The notes: generated by a model not told the origin, from the sequence alone. Counted from the stretch's first letter, positions 1-11,532 are shown. The stretch is DNA of 35,570 nt from Acinetobacter rudis (GCF_031157835.1 NZ_JAVIDR010000027.1:1-35570); one strand, 5' to 3'. Translations and numbers: made by a program.

Positions 1-47
1 GATTGAGTCCAGTTGAATACAGAACTCAATCTCATTTAACCGCCTGA
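1..47 (+). CDS. IS3-family transposase OrfB, C-terminal 14 residues only
   Basis: Only the last 14 codons of the reading frame are inside the window, in frame with a TGA at 45-47. The residues match the conserved tail of the rve (DDE) integrase-like OrfB of IS3-family elements. The position of the stop, immediately inside the right inverted repeat, is also typical. Partial at the 5' side because the window starts here. Confidence 0.7.
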   Translation, partial: LSPVEYRTQSHLTA

Positions 48-77
48 AAAACTGTCCAACTTTATGGGGTCAGTTCA
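1..77 (+). mobile_element. Right end of an IS3-family insertion sequence (partial)
   Basis: Bases 3-47 read as the C-terminus of an IS3-family OrfB transposase (LSPVEYRTQSHLTA, stop TGA at 45-47); LSPVEYR is a familiar ending of such integrase-type transposases. About 4 bases after the stop, 51-77 look like the terminal inverted repeat. On the other strand it begins TGAACTGACCCC and continues to GTTGGACAG, with the 5'-TG tip usual for this family. The element therefore ends at 77, and 78-80 (ttt) could be part of the target duplication. The rest lies outside the window, so subgroup and intactness cannot be judged. Confidence 0.75.
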
Positions 78-134
78 TTTAAGCGGTTTTTTTTACGCGC
101 TGACACAAAAAAGACTCGATAAAGCGTAATCTAA

Positions 135-1553
<1,419 letters not shown>

Positions 1554-1572
1554 ACATAAGAAGGAATAAAAC

Positions 1573-2766
1573 ATGGCTGGCTTAGAGACAACCATAAATA
1601 AAATCAATCAAATATTTGAGAAAGTACAGCCTAAGCTTCCAGCAGAATTTAGTACACGTAATGTGCTGATGTTCTGTGTTATGGCTTTACTATGCATCGG
1701 AACAGTTATGGTGGCTTCGGCCTCTATGCCTTACGCTGAGGGGCTACATGAAAATCCATTTCATTACGTAGTTCGTCACGCAATTTCTATTGTTGTGGCT
1801 TCTGCGGTTGCTTTCGCTGTATATCAAGTTTCGCTTACAACCTGGTTTAAACACACATTTTTGCTATGGTTAGTGGCAATTATCTTATTGGCTTTGGTAC
1901 TTGTTGTTGGTACAGAGGTCAATGGTTCTAAACGTTGGATTCGATTGGCTGGATTTACCTTACAGTCTTCTGAAGTGGCTAAGGTGGTGATGGCAATCTT
2001 TACTGCAGATTATGTTGTACGCCGTGCAGATGAAGTGCGTAATAGCTTAAAAGGCTTTGGGCGCTTGTTAGGGGCTATGATCATTACTATTGTGCTGATC
2101 GTTTTTGAACCTGACTTGGGTGCAACTGCTGTGATTGTCTTAATGATGATTGGCGTATTTTTTCTCGCTGGTGCACCAATGATTCAGTTTGCCGTTGCCT
2201 TTTTAGCAGTGATTGGCGCATTGATTTTGGCCATTGTTTTAGAGCCCTATCGTTTGGAGCGTTTAACCTCATTTTCTAATCCTTGGGCAGATCCATTAGG
2301 CTCTGGGTATCAGCTCTCTAATGCACTCATGGCTTTTGGGCGTGGTGAATGGACAGGGGTTGGACTGGGGCATAGTATCCAAAAAATGTCTTATTTGCCT
2401 GAGGCACATACAGATTTTATGTTGGCCATTTTTGGTGAAGAATTTGGTTTCTTGGGTATTGCTGTGGTTATGATCTTATCCTTTACCATGTTAGCTTGTT
2501 GTATTCGGATTGGTCATCGTGCCTTGAAAAACCAGTATCTTCGCGCTGGTTACCTTGCATATGGGATTAGTATTATTTTCCTATTACAGATTTTAGTGAA
2601 TGCTGGGATGAATATGGGAATGCTTCCTACCAAAGGCTTGACCTTGCCATTTATTAGTTATGGTGGTTCATCTTTGATTGCGTGTGCTGTGATGGTGAGT
2701 TTCATTTTAAAAATTGATGCAACTACACGTGTGGTTAACCCAAACAAAGAGCAATCTAATTTCTGA
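1573..2766 (+). CDS. ftsW: Peptidoglycan glycosyltransferase FtsW
   Basis: SEDS-family polytopic membrane protein that polymerises lipid II into septal glycan with its partner PBP3/FtsI. 397 residues with about ten hydrophobic segments after a soluble N-terminus of about 30 residues. Family signatures: WIRLAGFTLQSSEVAK, EPDLGATAV, GEWTGVGLG, LPEAHTDFMLAIFGEEFG (holding the conserved Asp) and TLPFISYGGSS near the C-terminus. The ATG is preceded by AAGGAA at suitable spacing. RodA is the main alternative, but the murD linkage and the long N-terminus favour FtsW. A bidirectional hairpin terminator follows at 2819-2851. Confidence 0.95.
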   Translation: MAGLETTINKINQIFEKVQPKLPAEFSTRNVLMFCVMALLCIGTVMVASASMPYAEGLHENPFHYVVRHAISIVVASAVAFAVYQVSLTTWFKHTFLLWLVAIILLALVLVVGTEVNGSKRWIRLAGFTLQSSEVAKVVMAIFTADYVVRRADEVRNSLKGFGRLLGAMIITIVLIVFEPDLGATAVIVLMMIGVFFLAGAPMIQFAVAFLAVIGALILAIVLEPYRLERLTSFSNPWADPLGSGYQLSNALMAFGRGEWTGVGLGHSIQKMSYLPEAHTDFMLAIFGEEFGFLGIAVVMILSFTMLACCIRIGHRALKNQYLRAGYLAYGISIIFLLQILVNAGMNMGMLPTKGLTLPFISYGGSSLIACAVMVSFILKIDATTRVVNPNKEQSNF

Positions 2767-2818
2767 TCAGTCGTGCTTTATTACAGCATTATTGAATAAT
2801 AAAGTACGGCATGAAATG

Positions 2819-2851
2819 AAAAGCACAGGGCTATAGTCACTGTGCTTTTTT
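2819..2851. terminator. Bidirectional terminator between ftsW and gluQ
   Basis: Perfect 10-bp stem AAAAGCACAG (2819-2828) with CTGTGCTTTT (2840-2849), 11-base loop, flanked by A and T runs. It sits between converging genes and can serve both. Confidence 0.85.
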
Positions 2852-3730
2852 CTATTTATAAGTACCAGTAATTGTGAGGCCATGGGGAATTAAATGGCGG
2901 TCCCATTGTGCAATTGCTTGCTTAAGCATACGGGCTGGTCGATCAAGCTCTACAGGCGCTTGTCCTAGTGCTTGTAGAGCATGCTGTAGATCTGTGCTAG
3001 CGTGTTGGAGATCAAGTGCTTGTGCTAGATTCTGCTTAGAAAGTTTTTGTCCTTGGGCATTCATTGCAAGTGGCAGGTGCATATAGTGTAGTTGGGGTGA
3101 TTTTAAGCATTGCCGCAGATAAATTTGTCGAGCTGTATTGTCAAGTAAATCTGCGCCACGAACAACATGTGTGATGCCTTGCATTGCATCGTCTACAACT
3201 ACGGCCAATTGATAATTAATAATGCCATCGCGACGTTTTAATACGAAATCGCCCAAGTCATTGTATAGGTTGGAGCTTTGAGGGCCTTGTAAGATATCTA
3301 CGAACGAAATGAGTTGATCATGAACAATAAGACGAATTGCATTATTCTCAAAATCAAGTCCTAGATTGCGACAAGTTCCTGCATAAATATGGTTTGAGCC
3401 AAGCATTTTACGTGTGCATTGACAAGCATAGGTTAGGCCTTGCTGCTGGAGTTGTTCTAAGACTACATGATAGAGATCTAATCGATCACGTTGAAAGATA
3501 ATCTCTGCATCAGGTTCAAATTCAAAGGCATCAATGCAGCTGAGAATGTGCTGTTCACTACCAGGGAAAATTCGAGGGATATCCGTATCTTCAATTCGAA
3601 CAAGCCATTGGCCAGCATGTGCTTTTGCATCGCAATAACTTGCGACAGCAGTAATCAGTGAACCAAAATGCAATGGGCCGGTTGGCGAAGGTGCGAACCG
3701 GCCCACATATGTGGATGATGTATTGACCAT
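2852..3730 (-). CDS. gluQ: Glutamyl-Q tRNA(Asp) synthetase
   Basis: Truncated GluRS paralogue that activates glutamate and attaches it to queuosine at the wobble position of tRNA-Asp. 292 residues, catalytic domain only: no anticodon-binding half. HIGH-type motif PSPTGPLHFGSL (15-25), KMSKS-type motif GQKLSKQNLA, and zinc-site residues C103-x-C105 followed by Y116-x3-C120. The C105-to-Y116 interval is 10 residues, one less than I recall for E. coli. It lies 24 bases downstream of dksA, the classical dksA-gluQ arrangement of gammaproteobacteria, so translation probably depends on dksA transcripts. Confidence 0.93.
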   Translation of the reverse strand: MVNTSSTYVGRFAPSPTGPLHFGSLITAVASYCDAKAHAGQWLVRIEDTDIPRIFPGSEQHILSCIDAFEFEPDAEIIFQRDRLDLYHVVLEQLQQQGLTYACQCTRKMLGSNHIYAGTCRNLGLDFENNAIRLIVHDQLISFVDILQGPQSSNLYNDLGDFVLKRRDGIINYQLAVVVDDAMQGITHVVRGADLLDNTARQIYLRQCLKSPQLHYMHLPLAMNAQGQKLSKQNLAQALDLQHASTDLQHALQALGQAPVELDRPARMLKQAIAQWDRHLIPHGLTITGTYK

Positions 3731-3754
3731 CGTAGTAGGCTTTATACGTTGAAA

Positions 3755-4282
3755 TTAGCCGTTATTTTGCTTCTCTTTGATTTCTGCTAGTGTTTTGCAG
3801 TCAATACAAAGTGTTGCAGTTGGGCGTGCTTCTAAACGACGTAGACCGATTTCAATACCACATGTTTCACAAAAGCCATAGTCATCATTTTTGATGGTTT
3901 CAATGGATTGCTCAATTTTACGAATCAGCTTACGCTCACGGTCACGTGTACGTAATTCGATTGCGAACTCTTCTTCTTGAGTAGCGCGATCGTTTACATC
4001 TGGTAGAGCAGATGATTCGTCTTGCATGGTGTTTAAAGTACGATCAACCTCTGACATTAATTCAGCTTTCCAAGCCAAGAGAATTTGGCGGAAATGTTCA
4101 AGCTGCCCTTCGGACATGTATTCTTCATTTTTCTTGAGCTGATAAGGTGCAATACCAAAAAGGCTAGCTGTAGAGCTGCTGTCCAATGTTTGCGACTTGG
4201 TTTTACGAGCACGTTTAGTCTTATCGCCATCAAGCACTTCGATGTTTTCTTCCAAGACTTGGTTTTGGTTGTCATTCGCCAT
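3755..4282 (-). CDS. dksA: RNA polymerase-binding transcription factor DksA
   Basis: Binds the secondary channel of RNA polymerase and works with ppGpp to reset transcription, notably of rRNA promoters. 175 residues, some 25 longer than E. coli DksA; the extra length is a charged, low-complexity N-terminus (1-45). Coiled-coil tip carries the two acidic residues D95 and D98 in LPDVNDRA. The C4 zinc finger is C138/C141/C159/C162 in CETCGIEIG and CIDCK. Start ATG at 4282 has AGGA upstream. First gene of a dksA-gluQ unit. A second frame covers the 5' half but has no family features. Confidence 0.96.
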   Translation of the reverse strand: MANDNQNQVLEENIEVLDGDKTKRARKTKSQTLDSSSTASLFGIAPYQLKKNEEYMSEGQLEHFRQILLAWKAELMSEVDRTLNTMQDESSALPDVNDRATQEEEFAIELRTRDRERKLIRKIEQSIETIKNDDYGFCETCGIEIGLRRLEARPTATLCIDCKTLAEIKEKQNNG

Positions 4283-4488
4283 AAAGGGAAATCCTCATCA
4301 TATACGTATGTCATTACGCAAAAAGTATGGTGATATGCAAGTTTTATTATTGCTTCCCATAGAAAATTAATCTATCGGGGGCGTCATCATATAGAGTTTT
4401 CTACAAAGATGAAAGCCATGAAGCTTAGAATTCAATTTCCAGCTTCTGTAGGTCGAATAAAGTAATCTAAATTGATAAAAAATAAAAG

Positions 4489-5286
4489 CTAGTAACCACA
4501 AATTGTTGGGTCAATTGTAGGGAGCATACAGTCAACACGGTGGACCTGTGTGCTAAATGTTCCATCTGAGTGGAGTAATACACTGCGGTAGCCAGGAGCA
4601 ATTTGATCTAAAGTAAATTCTTTTTGTCGAGGTTTAAATTGCACACATGTAGAAGGCGTAGAGAAAAATGCTATGTCATTCCACAGGTTGAGCGAGTCTT
4701 GGTGTACATGACCACAAAGTACCATCTTGATGTTATCGAAATTTAGGAAAATTTGCTGTAATTCGACAGCATTTTTTAATTTGTGTTGATCAATCCAATG
4801 CGAACACATATCAATCGGGTGATGATGGCAAGCGATAATCACAAATTTGTCTTTATATTGAGTAAGAGATTGTTCTAAGAGTTGTAGTTGCTCACTATGG
4901 ATCATGCCATCAATATGATTTTTGACCGCACTATTGAGTAAGATCACTGTCCATGGATCAAGGTCAATAATACCGGGTTGGGGCAATGGTGTATTAAAGG
5001 GGAATAGTTGTAAGTTATCGTGGTTACCAGGAATTTGAAAGCATGGGTAGGGCATACTTTTAACATGGTCTAGATAACGCTGATAAGTATCAGCTATCGA
5101 TTCTTGAGCAAGATCACCCGTATGTAAAAGAGCGTTAGCTGTTGGATAACGCTGTTGAATATCTTGGATCACTGCATGAAACGTTTCTTCAGGTGAATAA
5201 TTCAGGAAGACAGAGTTTGGGTCTGCCATTAAGTGAGTATCTGTGATCTGAATTAAGGTTTGAGTTTTATGAATACAGGAAGGCAC
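4489..5286 (-). CDS. cpdA: 3',5'-cyclic-AMP phosphodiesterase CpdA (metallophosphoesterase)
   Basis: Calcineurin-like class III phosphodiesterase expected to hydrolyse cAMP in the cytoplasm. 265 residues with the five metal-binding blocks in order: D16-x-H18 (ITDTH), GD (57-58, HTGDL), GNHD (87-90), ACHHHP (about 155) and CGHVH (about 195). The start is GTG at 5286, chosen because AAGGAG lies 6 bases before it. This ribosome-binding site overlaps the end of nudF, whose stop is one base upstream, so the two are translationally coupled. The nudF-cpdA neighbourhood is conserved in E. coli. Substrate is inferred from family and context. Confidence 0.88.
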   Translation of the reverse strand: MPSCIHKTQTLIQITDTHLMADPNSVFLNYSPEETFHAVIQDIQQRYPTANALLHTGDLAQESIADTYQRYLDHVKSMPYPCFQIPGNHDNLQLFPFNTPLPQPGIIDLDPWTVILLNSAVKNHIDGMIHSEQLQLLEQSLTQYKDKFVIIACHHHPIDMCSHWIDQHKLKNAVELQQIFLNFDNIKMVLCGHVHQDSLNLWNDIAFFSTPSTCVQFKPRQKEFTLDQIAPGYRSVLLHSDGTFSTQVHRVDCMLPTIDPTICGY

Positions 5287-5287
5287 T

Positions 5288-5917
5288 TTACTCTCCTTGT
5301 AACATATTGCTTGTTAACAAATGCTGTTTAAGCCATTGTAGTGCCATAATCACTGGAGCATTGCGTAAACGTTGACTATTTAACAGTTGGTCAAGATGCT
5401 TATAATCAATAATATGAAGTTTAATATTTTCTCCTTCTGTTTCTAGTCCAAAGATACCTCCTTCCAGTGGGAGTGTGGTTGATGCACTATAAAGATGAAA
5501 AATTTCATCACATGCACCAGCTGAAGGATAAAAACTAAAGAGGTGTTGGAGATTATGCGCCTGACAGCCAGACTCTTCTATTGCTTCTCGTTGGATACAG
5601 TCTTCTGCAGTTTCATCGCCATCGAGAATGCCTGCAATGACTTCAAGTTGCCATGCAGATGTGGAGTCCTGAATTGCGCCAATACGGAACTGTTCAATAA
5701 GCGCGAATTTTTGTTGTTGGTGATCATAAAGGATTACACCAGCCGCTTGCTTACGATGTACAATTTCGCGTGTAAGTTGAGGACCAAATTCTGTTTGATC
5801 AAACAAGCGATGACGCAAACTTACACGTTCAATATGAAGAAACCCTTTAAAAATAGTTTCGGTTTTCTCAATGGTTACGTCGTTGCGTCCAAAGCTTGCG
5901 TTGTGAATAATACCCAT
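5288..5917 (-). CDS. nudF: ADP-ribose pyrophosphatase (Nudix hydrolase)
   Basis: Hydrolyses ADP-ribose to AMP and ribose 5-phosphate. 209 residues, matching the NudF family. A complete Nudix box runs from G96 to G117: G96-x5-E102-x7-R110-E111-x2-E114-E115-x-G117. The ATG at 5917 has no good Shine-Dalgarno sequence; just upstream there is a 7-bp hairpin (5934-5959). A -10 hexamer TATAAT overlaps the thiC stop codon, so the nudF-cpdA pair probably has its own promoter besides any read-through from thiC. Confidence 0.9.
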   Translation of the reverse strand: MGIIHNASFGRNDVTIEKTETIFKGFLHIERVSLRHRLFDQTEFGPQLTREIVHRKQAAGVILYDHQQQKFALIEQFRIGAIQDSTSAWQLEVIAGILDGDETAEDCIQREAIEESGCQAHNLQHLFSFYPSAGACDEIFHLYSASTTLPLEGGIFGLETEGENIKLHIIDYKHLDQLLNSQRLRNAPVIMALQWLKQHLLTSNMLQGE

Positions 5918-5933
5918 AAAAAATTAAGTGATG

Positions 5934-5959
5934 AGGATGAAATATATTTATCTCATCCT
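5934..5959 (-). other. Leader hairpin upstream of nudF
   Basis: Inverted repeat AGGATGA (5934-5940) and TCATCCT (5953-5959) with an AT-only 12-base loop apart from one C. It lies between thiC and nudF, 17 bases before the nudF ATG. A shifted pairing (GATGAG with CTCATC) is also possible. No U-run follows immediately, so a regulatory or stabilising hairpin is as likely as a weak terminator. Confidence 0.45.
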
Positions 5960-5997
5960 AACTTAGAATAATGGGAAGACAACAGATTTTTTTAAAA

Positions 5998-7968
<1,971 letters not shown>

Positions 7969-7988
7969 TTGGCTATGGTTTTTAGTGG

Positions 7989-8103
7989 GCTTGATTCCTA
8001 CGCAGGTATGACCCTGATCAGGTTCAACGGTACTTGGACTTAAACTCAGCAATTTAGTTGAGTTGGTTCAATCTCAGCGAGGTTTACTCGCGCTCCGTCA
8101 AGC
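7989..8103 (-). promoter_or_regulatory. TPP riboswitch (thi-box aptamer) of thiC
   Basis: The minus strand carries the conserved TPP aptamer segments: CTGAG near the 5' part (8075-8085 region), then TTGAACCTGATCAGGGT, and ACCTGCGTAGGA at the 3' side. Closing stem P1 is GCTTGA (8103-8098) with TCAAGC (7994-7989). The aptamer ends about 106 bases before the thiC start, leaving room for an expression platform. A copy of the 5' P1 strand, extended to 9 bases, lies at 7910-7918 and can compete for the 3' P1 strand. Confidence 0.93.
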
Positions 8104-8129
8104 TGACTTGATGTTAACATAGTTTTTGG

Positions 8130-8157
8130 TATTTACCAGTCGGATAAATATGCTCAA
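8130..8157 (-). promoter_or_regulatory. Possible thiC promoter
   Basis: Minus strand TTGAGC (8157-8152), 16-base spacer, TAAATA (8135-8130), about 25 bases upstream of the aptamer. The -35 overlaps the stop codon of the upstream exported-protein gene. Match quality is moderate. Confidence 0.35.
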
Positions 8158-9302
8158 TGTATCGACTGTGAAGGTGTACTTGATGTGTGCTTTTTAAAAG
8201 CAATATCAACAGATGTTGGATGAGTTTGTGGTTTGGGCTTTGGGGAGAAGTCATTGTGACAAATGGCATCTATAAAGCAATTCCGAGACGGAAGACGTTG
8301 TAAACCAATATAGTCCTCAAGTTGATTGATGACCTTAGATTGAGAATGTCCAATCGCCATTGGACGTGATGACGGAATTTGCGGTCTTTGTTCAGGACTA
8401 AGCTCGATGAACTTTAAAAAAGACTGAGCTTGTTGACTGAGTGTGCCATTTTCTTGTTCTGCAAGTTGATTAATTTCTTCGAGCATGTCTGGCTGAATGT
8501 CATCTTGCCCAGCAAATTGTTCGGAAATAGGGCTATTTTTCCCACCTTCAAACAATAATTGGCTGTAATAGTGCGAGAGATAACGTGCATCTTGGCTATA
8601 GGCGGCCTTAGGGTAGTTATCAAGATAAGTCTGCCAAAACAGTGCACGTCGAGCCAGCTCATTGGCCGTGATGTTTAAGTGACCTTCAACCCAAAGCGGT
8701 TGTAAGTTTTGGCTAGCTAATTCATTAATAAAGTGCCGCTCTGCTTCTGGTAAATAAGGAGCAAAAATTTTCGCCAAATACAGTGGGTGACGTCTATACA
8801 ATACTTGTCCTTTATCTAGTTGTATGATGTCGATATAAGCCTGAGAGTGATGACGAATCAGGTATTGATCACGACTATTTAATTTCTCAAAGTTGTTTTG
8901 TTGAATTGTTGGGTATTGGGCTTGATTGGAAATATAGTAAACAAAAGCCTTTTGCTGCTCAGGTGTACGATCAACCATGAGAAATTGTTGATACATTTGA
9001 TCTGAAAGCTGCATCAGTTGTTTTTGTTCCTGAAAGTTAATGTGAGGCAGACAAACTTGGATTTGTTGATTAATTTGTTGTAGTGCAAGTGTGGTGCGCT
9101 GGGCGTTAATCTGCTGCATATCTGTCTTTAAATTTTGACAAATAACATTGAGATCTGTACTTGCCACTACGGCTTTGTGTTCACTGCTAGTTAATGGTTG
9201 TGTCACTTTTGCTGGTGATGTTGGAAAGAGGAACGCGAGAAATGAAATAGAGATGAAACATACAAGTATTAAAAAATTTTGTAGATGTTTCGATGGTTTC
9301 AT
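8154..9302 (-). CDS. Exported or membrane-anchored protein of unknown function
   Basis: I do not recognise this 382-residue protein. What can be seen: a positively charged start (MKPSKH), one hydrophobic segment at about 10-27 that could be a signal peptide or N-terminal anchor, no lipobox, and a long Gln-rich, mostly helical-looking periplasmic part. Outside the hydrophobic segment there are four cysteines: VICQ and VCLP in the first quarter, and the pair in RNCFIDAICHND near residue 345. Four extracytoplasmic cysteines suggest disulphides. The C-terminal 40 residues are Pro/Ser/Thr/His-rich and probably disordered. It is separated from thiC by the riboswitch region and diverges from phoU, so it is probably monocistronic. 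Confidence 0.75.
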   Translation of the reverse strand: MKPSKHLQNFLILVCFISISFLAFLFPTSPAKVTQPLTSSEHKAVVASTDLNVICQNLKTDMQQINAQRTTLALQQINQQIQVCLPHINFQEQKQLMQLSDQMYQQFLMVDRTPEQQKAFVYYISNQAQYPTIQQNNFEKLNSRDQYLIRHHSQAYIDIIQLDKGQVLYRRHPLYLAKIFAPYLPEAERHFINELASQNLQPLWVEGHLNITANELARRALFWQTYLDNYPKAAYSQDARYLSHYYSQLLFEGGKNSPISEQFAGQDDIQPDMLEEINQLAEQENGTLSQQAQSFLKFIELSPEQRPQIPSSRPMAIGHSQSKVINQLEDYIGLQRLPSRNCFIDAICHNDFSPKPKPQTHPTSVDIAFKKHTSSTPSQSIH

Positions 9303-9743
9303 ATCTGCATTTGACTTTGATTGTTGAGATAATCCTGTAATTCTTAATTAGTTAAACAAAATAGTCAGTAAGGGATATGCTACGAATATTGTATGATTTG
9401 TAATGTAAGTGAAAGTTGATGCAGTGTTTATATTGGTGCATGATTAAAATTGTGTGTTTTTATTATAAATAATTGAATAAAAATTAAATGCTGGATTTCA
9501 GTGGTTTTTGCGCATTAGTTTGAAATATCATTCACTTTATATGGATAACGTGTTAAAAATCACTTTATTGGGCTGGGGTGGCAGAATGTAGCCAATGATC
9601 GGATGGCTCATTTTTCATCGTTAACAGTGTAGAAAGTTAGTGCTTTGTCATAAATAATTCACAATCACTATGCTTAAATAGCCCCCGTGTAAATCTGTTT
9701 CGCTATTTCCTTATTATTAATCGCTGCTTGTGGAGCGTTGATC
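9303..9743. other. 441-base AT-rich intergenic region
   Basis: Divergent spacer between the unknown exported protein (minus) and phoU (plus). No open reading frame of useful size and no RNA gene that I can recognise. The phoU-proximal part contains the half Pho-box candidate at 9645-9662. The rest is AT-rich and presumably holds the two promoters; I cannot place them securely. Confidence 0.6.
9645..9662 (+). promoter_or_regulatory. Possible Pho box (one good half-site) before phoU
   Basis: TTGTCATAAAT matches the first half and spacer of the PhoB consensus CTGTCATAWAWCTGTCAT at all but one position, but the second half (AATTCAC) matches only 3 of 7. A -10-like TTAAAT lies 11 bases downstream (9674-9679), as expected for a PhoB-activated promoter. 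Confidence 0.3.
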
Positions 9744-10469
9744 TTGAATCCAAATAATCCTGTTTTAAATCACCATATCTCTTCGCAGTTCAACGAAGAG
9801 CTAATCGCTGTGAATACCAAATTTATGGCAATGGGCGGTTTGGTTGAACAGCAGGTGGCGAATGCGGTTCATGCATTGCTTGATACCAATGCGAACCTCG
9901 CGATTGATGTGCAGTTTCAAGATAATGTTGTCAATCAATATGAACGTGATATTGATGAAGCATTAACACTGATTTTGGCGCGTCGCCATCCTGCTGCGAT
10001 CGATTTACGTATGGTAATTGCAATGAGTAAAGCCAATACTGATCTTGAACGTATTGGTGATGAGGCAGTAAAAATTGCTCGTATTGCACAAACACTTTGT
10101 GAAGAAGGTGAGTCACCTCGTGGTTATGTCGAGACACGCCACATTGGCAATCAAATTCGTGTGATGATTCACGAAGCATTGGATGCCTTTGCTCGTGTTG
10201 ATGCAGAACAGGCATTGAAAGTTTTACTTGCAGATGCAGATATTGACCGTGAATATCAGTCGGCAACACGCACTTTAATGACATATATGATTGAGGATCC
10301 ACGTCATATTACCCGTGTGATTAATGTAATGTGGGTGCTACGTTCTTTGGAGCGTATTGGTGATCATGCACGTAATATTGCTGAGCAAGTGATTTATATT
10401 GCTAAAGGCTTAGATGTACGTCATACCAGTGTGGAAGAAATTGAAGAAAAAGTACAAAAAGGAAATTAA
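9744..10469 (+). CDS. phoU: Phosphate-signalling protein PhoU
   Basis: Peripheral protein linking the Pst phosphate transporter to the PhoR sensor, acting as negative regulator of the Pho regulon. About 241 residues of two repeated three-helix PhoU units; each has the motif family E/DxxxD with L-E-R-I-G-D (TDLERIGDEAVKIA near 100 and RSLERIGDHARNIAE near 205). The start is a TTG. The TTG at 9744 is preferred over that at 9738 because GGAG (9732-9735) lies 8 bases before it but only 2 before the other. Unlike in E. coli, no pst genes are adjacent. A strong terminator follows at once. Confidence 0.93.
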   Translation: MNPNNPVLNHHISSQFNEELIAVNTKFMAMGGLVEQQVANAVHALLDTNANLAIDVQFQDNVVNQYERDIDEALTLILARRHPAAIDLRMVIAMSKANTDLERIGDEAVKIARIAQTLCEEGESPRGYVETRHIGNQIRVMIHEALDAFARVDAEQALKVLLADADIDREYQSATRTLMTYMIEDPRHITRVINVMWVLRSLERIGDHARNIAEQVIYIAKGLDVRHTSVEEIEEKVQKGN

Positions 10470-10487
10470 TTCCTAGGTATATAAATC

Positions 10488-10516
10488 ATGGCTTACTTCG
10501 GTAAGCCATTTTTTTT
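10488..10516 (+). terminator. Rho-independent terminator after phoU
   Basis: Perfect 9-bp stem ATGGCTTAC/GTAAGCCAT closed by a TTCG tetraloop and followed by eight T residues: a textbook terminator. Confidence 0.93.
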
Positions 10517-10587
10517 GCAAAATTCCACTGAAAACTATTTTTTTAACATATGCTTATAGTGGATTTTGTATTACAAAAGGGAATGAT

Positions 10588-11532
10588 ATGAGTAATGTAA
10601 AAACAGTTGCAGTCGTTGGCACAGGTGCTATTGGTGCAAGTTGGGCTGCTTTTTTTCTTTATAAGGGTTTTCGTGTAAATGCTTATGACCCAGCAGTAGA
10701 TGCAGAGAATAATTTACGTCAACGTGTACAGGTTTATTTGCAGGATTTGTTTGAGTTAGAACAAAAAAAAGAGCTTCAGCTTGAACAGCTGATGTCAGAG
10801 CTAAGTTTTTCAACGGATTTGGCACGTATAGTGAAAGATGCAGATTTTATTCAGGAGAGTGGTCCTGAGCGTTTAGCGCTTAAACGTGATCTTTATGCAA
10901 AGATTACTGCGTATTGTCCCGCAGATACGCTGATTGCTTCTAGTTCATCGGGTTTAAAGGTGACTGAGTTTCAGCAGGGTTGTCAGCATCCAGAAAGAAT
11001 AATTTTAGGCCACCCATTTAATCCACCACACTTATTACCTTTGGTGGAACTGGTTGGGGGTGAGTTGACCAGTACTGAAGCCGTGCAGGCAGGCTATGAT
11101 TTTTATCTCCAATTGGGTAAGAAACCCATTATTCTAAAAAAGGAAATCAAAGGACATATTGCAAACCGTTTACAATCTGCTTTATGGCGTGAAGCTTTTT
11201 ACTTGGTATCAGAAGGCGTTTGTGATGCCAAAGATATTGATATTGCAGTGAGTAGCGGTCCAGGGTTGCGCTGGGCAATTTATGGCCCTTATTTAAATAT
11301 GCAGCTGGCAAATCAGAATGGCTTTAAGGCTGCCATGCATCATTTGGGCCCACCGATGACTTCATGGTGGCAGGATATGCATGAATATGAATTAACAGAA
11401 CCTAAAGTGGCAGAGCTGGAGCAGCAAATGCAAATGTATGTGAGCAGTTTGGGGGATGTTGATTTGCGTGCACAGCGAGATCAAGCATTGGTTGAAATTT
11501 TAGCAATGCGTAAACAACTACATTTAGATTAG
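10588..11532 (+). CDS. 3-hydroxyacyl-CoA dehydrogenase-family NAD-dependent oxidoreductase
   Basis: 314 residues. N-terminal NAD-binding Rossmann fold with GTGAIG (11-16) and an acidic residue at the end of strand two (AYDP). SSSSGL (118-123) and GHPFNPPHLLPLVE (141-154) place the catalytic pair at H142 and E154. C-terminal helical dimerisation domain follows. The HPFNPP block and short single-domain layout resemble L-carnitine 3-dehydrogenase and lambda-crystallin-like members more than beta-oxidation enzymes, but the substrate cannot be assigned. No acyl-CoA or carnitine gene is nearby; the gene stands alone between two terminator-like hairpins. AAAAGGGA precedes the ATG. Confidence 0.8.
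   Translation: MSNVKTVAVVGTGAIGASWAAFFLYKGFRVNAYDPAVDAENNLRQRVQVYLQDLFELEQKKELQLEQLMSELSFSTDLARIVKDADFIQESGPERLALKRDLYAKITAYCPADTLIASSSSGLKVTEFQQGCQHPERIILGHPFNPPHLLPLVELVGGELTSTEAVQAGYDFYLQLGKKPIILKKEIKGHIANRLQSALWREAFYLVSEGVCDAKDIDIAVSSGPGLRWAIYGPYLNMQLANQNGFKAAMHHLGPPMTSWWQDMHEYELTEPKVAELEQQMQMYVSSLGDVDLRAQRDQALVEILAMRKQLHLD

Noticed and set aside
4283..4488. A dksA promoter or cpdA terminator in the 206-base gap
   Set aside because: TTGCAT is present on the minus strand but no acceptable -10 at 16-18 bases. GAAGCT/AGCTTC (4420-4446) is only 6 bp and has no T-run.
5543..5971. 142-codon plus-strand open frame across nudF
   Set aside because: Overlaps the Nudix box on the other strand and has no start signal; nudF is clearly the gene.
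9931..10302. 123-codon minus-strand open frame inside phoU
   Set aside because: Fully antisense to a well-supported gene, no ribosome-binding site, and a His/Gln-rich composition typical of a shadow frame.
10868..11100. Assignment of the dehydrogenase gene as carnitine dehydrogenase or hydroxybutyryl-CoA dehydrogenase
   Set aside because: The motifs allow several substrates and no pathway gene is adjacent, so no gene symbol was given.
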